Assembly (NCBI GenBank): GCA_963780895.1
Contig: CAWAEG010000002.1
Location: 62,001-126,000, forward strand
Origin: DASQFI01 sp963780895
GTDB taxonomy: Bacteria > Acidobacteriota > Vicinamibacteria > Vicinamibacterales > SCN-69-37
Direction: 5' to 3'
Length of the DNA stretch: 64,000 nt
The notes below the pieces were generated by a model, which saw nothing but the letters and a program-made list of their open reading frames with translations, searched no databases and was not told the origin of the DNA. Both the position numbers and the translations under genes were made by a program. Below, in pieces: positions 61,557 to 64,000 of this stretch. Numbering within the stretch: the first letter of the stretch is position 1; each line of letters opens with the position of its first letter.

Positions 61557-64000
61557 TTACCAGTTGATCCGGAACGACAGCTGACCGAGGCGGCCGCCCG
61601 GGTCGAAGTTGTTGTCCGGATCGCGGTAGGCGGTGCCGACCTGGAAGATGTCGTCGTTGTCGCCGGGGTCTGCCACCGGGTTGAAGTTGATGTTGTCGAA
61701 GAGGTTCAGCACGTCGACGCGGAATTCGAAGTTCGCGGTGCCTTTGAACGGGAACCGTTTCGTCAGTCCGATGTCGAATCGCGAGAAGAACGGTGCGCGG
61801 ATGAGGAGCGATCGCGGCGCGCAGTCGCCGATCTTGACCTGAATGCAGCTCTCGCTGTTCGCCGGAGCGATGTAGCGGCCCGTGGGAACGCCGAGATCCG
61901 AGTAGCCCGTCACGACTGCCGGGCTGGTCTCGAAGGCTCTGCGCGTGTTCAGGATGACGTCGTCCGGGAGCATCGTCACGAGCTGCCGGCCCGGGTTGTC
62001 GGGATTCGGGTCGGCGATGATCCGGAAGAAGTACATGTCCTGCAGGTCCTTCGCGTTCATGCCGACCAGGCGCACGTTCCCGAAGTCGAGCACGCGTGCC
62101 TGAATCCGGGCGGCGCCGTTGAAGTCCCAGTTGCCCACGATGCCGTTGAGAATGGGGTTCATATCGGTGCCGTAGCGCTGCCCGCGCCCGACGGGGATCG
62201 ACCAGTTCCACTGCGCCTTGATCGCATGGCGCACGTTGGCGGACGGTGTCATGACGCGTCCGTAGTGCAACCCGAGGAAGTCCGAGCCGCCCTCGATCGC
62301 GTACTGGTAGTTCGCGTTGACCGCGAGCCCGCGCGACAGCCGCCGCCGCACTTCGACCTGCAATGCATGGTAGTCGCTGAAGGCGCCGCTGTCGGTCACG
62401 TTGACGTTGGCGACGGCGGGGTTCACGAGGAAGAAGTTCGCCGGCCGGCCGTTGTTGATGGCGGTCGTCCGGCGGCCGTTGTTGCCGTCCAGATCCGCGG
62501 CCGAATTGCCCGGGCTCGGGTTGTGCCGCACCATATCGTTCGTGAAATCCGTGTTGCTCCACGTGGTGCCGGTGTAGGACGCCGAGTCGTTGGGGTTCCT
62601 CCCGCCTGTCACCAGGTAGGAGAGATAGATCGGCAGCGGGCTCGTGCCGGTGTTGTCGCCGAAGTACGCGAACGAGCCGGCGCGGCCTGCCGCCGGCCGC
62701 ATTGTTTGCCGTCAGGTTGTTCACCGCCAGCTTGAACTCGTCCAGGAATCCGTTCTCGAGGAGGTTCCGCTCGTTGTAGTTGATCCCGGCCCACTGGTTG
62801 ACGCCCCGCGTCCCGACGTAGCGGACTTCGACCGCCATGTTCCGGCTCAGCGCGCGCTGCAGGCCGACGGTCCAGGTGCGCGCCGACGCGATCTCCAGGT
62901 CCGGATGGAACAGCGAGAGACTGTCCCCTCGCTGCGGCCGGACGGCGATCGGATAAACCGGGGCCGCGGGGAAGGACTGCTGGAAAAGTCGGCTCGTTTC
63001 GCTGAGGAGGACCGGTGCCGGCTGGAGCGGTTCGGCCGAGGTGCGCATTCCGGCTCAGCGCCAGCGTGCTGCCGGGCAGCGGGCCATACAGGCCGGTGAA
63101 CACCCCGAACCCCTGCCGCTCATAGGCCACCGAGAAGCCGCCGCGGAGGGTTGCCTGCTCGGGATCGCCCAGGATTGTGCGCAGGAAGCCGGATTCCACC
63201 ATCGGCCGCCAGGCGACGCCGATCGACGGCGAGAGGTTGTTCCAGTCCGTGTTGTAGCCGCGCGTGCCGCTCGTGAACTGCACGAACTCCGGGTTCGCCT
63301 TGCCGCCGGTCGCGCCCGGCTGGAAGAAGTTGCAGGACGTGAACGTCCCACCGTCTCCGAGACCAGAGACGCCGCAGGCATCGGTCAGCGTCGTCGCCGA
63401 CATGACGTCGTGCGTCGGTGAGAAGGGCGTTTGAACGTCCCATCGCACGCCGCCGGTCAGGGTGAGCGTCGGCGTCGTCTGCCACGAGTCCTGGAGGAAG
63501 ACGTGGTAGTTGTTCAGCTTGCCTGCCCGGCGGCGCCGGCCAAGGAGCTCGTATTCATTCGTGTTCTCATTCAGGGTCGCTTGTCCGGTGACGGAGGCGA
63601 CACGGCCCGTCAGGAGGCCGTACAGGGCTCGTGCGTCGGTGAGCTGTCCGCCCGAGGCGCCGGGGAAGTTGCCCGAGGCGGCGGTGAACATCGTGCGGGC
63701 CGGGTCGTTGTCGTTGTCGAATCCCAGGTTGATCGCGTCCACCTGCTGCTGCGAGTCGTCCCACGCGCGCCCGAGGAAGGCGCCGGCGCCGAACGTCATC
63801 GTGTGTGTTCCCTTCTGCCAGTTCAGCGTCTCATCGATGGTGTACTGGTACGCGCTGCGTCCGGACAGCGTATTCCGCGTGTGCCAGTTCGTCAGGTCGA
63901 TATCGCCGGCCAGGTCGACGGCGTAGCCGTTCTGGTCAGTGAACGAGTCCGGTCCTCCGCCGCCCGTCTGCCCGAAGAAGATCCGTTCGCCGCGCGAGAT
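61557..64000 (-). CDS. TonB-dependent receptor / Oar-like outer-membrane protein (5' end outside window, two frame changes)
   Basis: The visible ~815 residues are the beta-barrel of an Oar-like TonB-dependent receptor: 'YHVFLQDSWQTTPTLTLTGG', 'WNNLSPSIGVAWRPMVESGF', 'WTVGLQRALSRNMAVEVRYV', 'YHALQVEVRRRLSRGLAVNA' and the C-terminal strand 'GRLGQLSFRINW'. Frame changes occur near 63048 and near 62698; the sequence continues intact each time. The frame is open to the right edge, so the signal, regulatory sandwich and plug domains lie outside. Oar-like proteins export or import large ligands at the outer membrane; the ligand is unknown. A terminator hairpin follows at 61498. Confidence 0.87.

Overview
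The window looks like a chromosomal stretch of a high-GC Acidobacteriota, most likely of the Vicinamibacteria type. This is inferred from gene content, not from a marker gene: two very long duplicated-FtsX permeases (ADOP type) behind a PadR regulator, carboxypeptidase-regulatory/TonB-dependent receptors, a BlaI/M56 pair, secreted amidase, S9 and M2 peptidases, and an ECF sigma/anti-sigma pair. No rRNA, tRNA, CRISPR array, transposase gene or phage gene was seen.

Layout: 1-3.4 kb, end of a helical-repeat protein, then an ECF sigma factor and zinc-finger anti-sigma factor. 3.5-9.1 kb, a three-gene RND efflux operon (outer-membrane channel, adaptor, permease). 9.2-16.4 kb, a GH51 arabinofuranosidase, a CsgG-like protein, a sterol-desaturase-like hydroxylase, two related secreted proteins and small unknowns. 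16.4-19.3 kb, a SAM-I riboswitch followed by homoserine dehydrogenase and a cystathionine gamma-synthase family enzyme. 19.5-24.3 kb, a TPR lipoprotein, a cyclophilin and a TonB-dependent receptor. 24.4-28.3 kb, BlaI repressor plus a very large M56 membrane peptidase. 28.5-34.7 kb, a carboxypeptidase-regulatory-domain protein, an amidase, a secreted unknown and a triple-RidA protein. 34.9-40.6 kb, PadR and two ADOP permeases. 40.6-46.2 kb, a diaminopropionate ammonia-lyase-like enzyme, a MATE exporter, an M2 peptidase, and a thioredoxin-like protein with a fulvocin-C-like Cys-rich precursor. 46.7-53.7 kb, an S9 peptidase, an outer-membrane protein and a two-subunit molybdenum hydroxylase. 53.9-61.2 kb, two tandem giant coiled-coil proteins. 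61.5 kb to the edge, a second TonB-dependent receptor.

The most striking system is the pair at 53.9-61.2 kb. Each protein has a receiver-like N-terminus without a phosphoacceptor Asp, a long coiled coil, and a histidine-kinase-like C-terminus in which the catalytic His reads as Pro. Each is preceded by the same upstream box and a -24/-12 (sigma-54) promoter at identical distance from the start codon. They look like a co-regulated pair of signalling scaffolds or pseudokinases.

A second theme is non-coding structure. Nested palindromes of several families lie at, or supply, stop codons (3.35, 9.04, 16.07, 21.59, 34.74, 49.65 kb). Degenerate arrays of a GAAGTACGG word with about 23 bp periodicity follow several gene 3' ends (19.3, 30.5, 46.4-46.7 kb). 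One REP-like hairpin is read through as coding sequence inside the M56 gene.

At least 18 apparent single-base frame changes occur in nine genes, clustered at 17.0-18.8 and 22.7-23.1 kb. Because the protein sequence continues intact in the new frame each time, consensus errors in a draft assembly are more likely than true gene decay.
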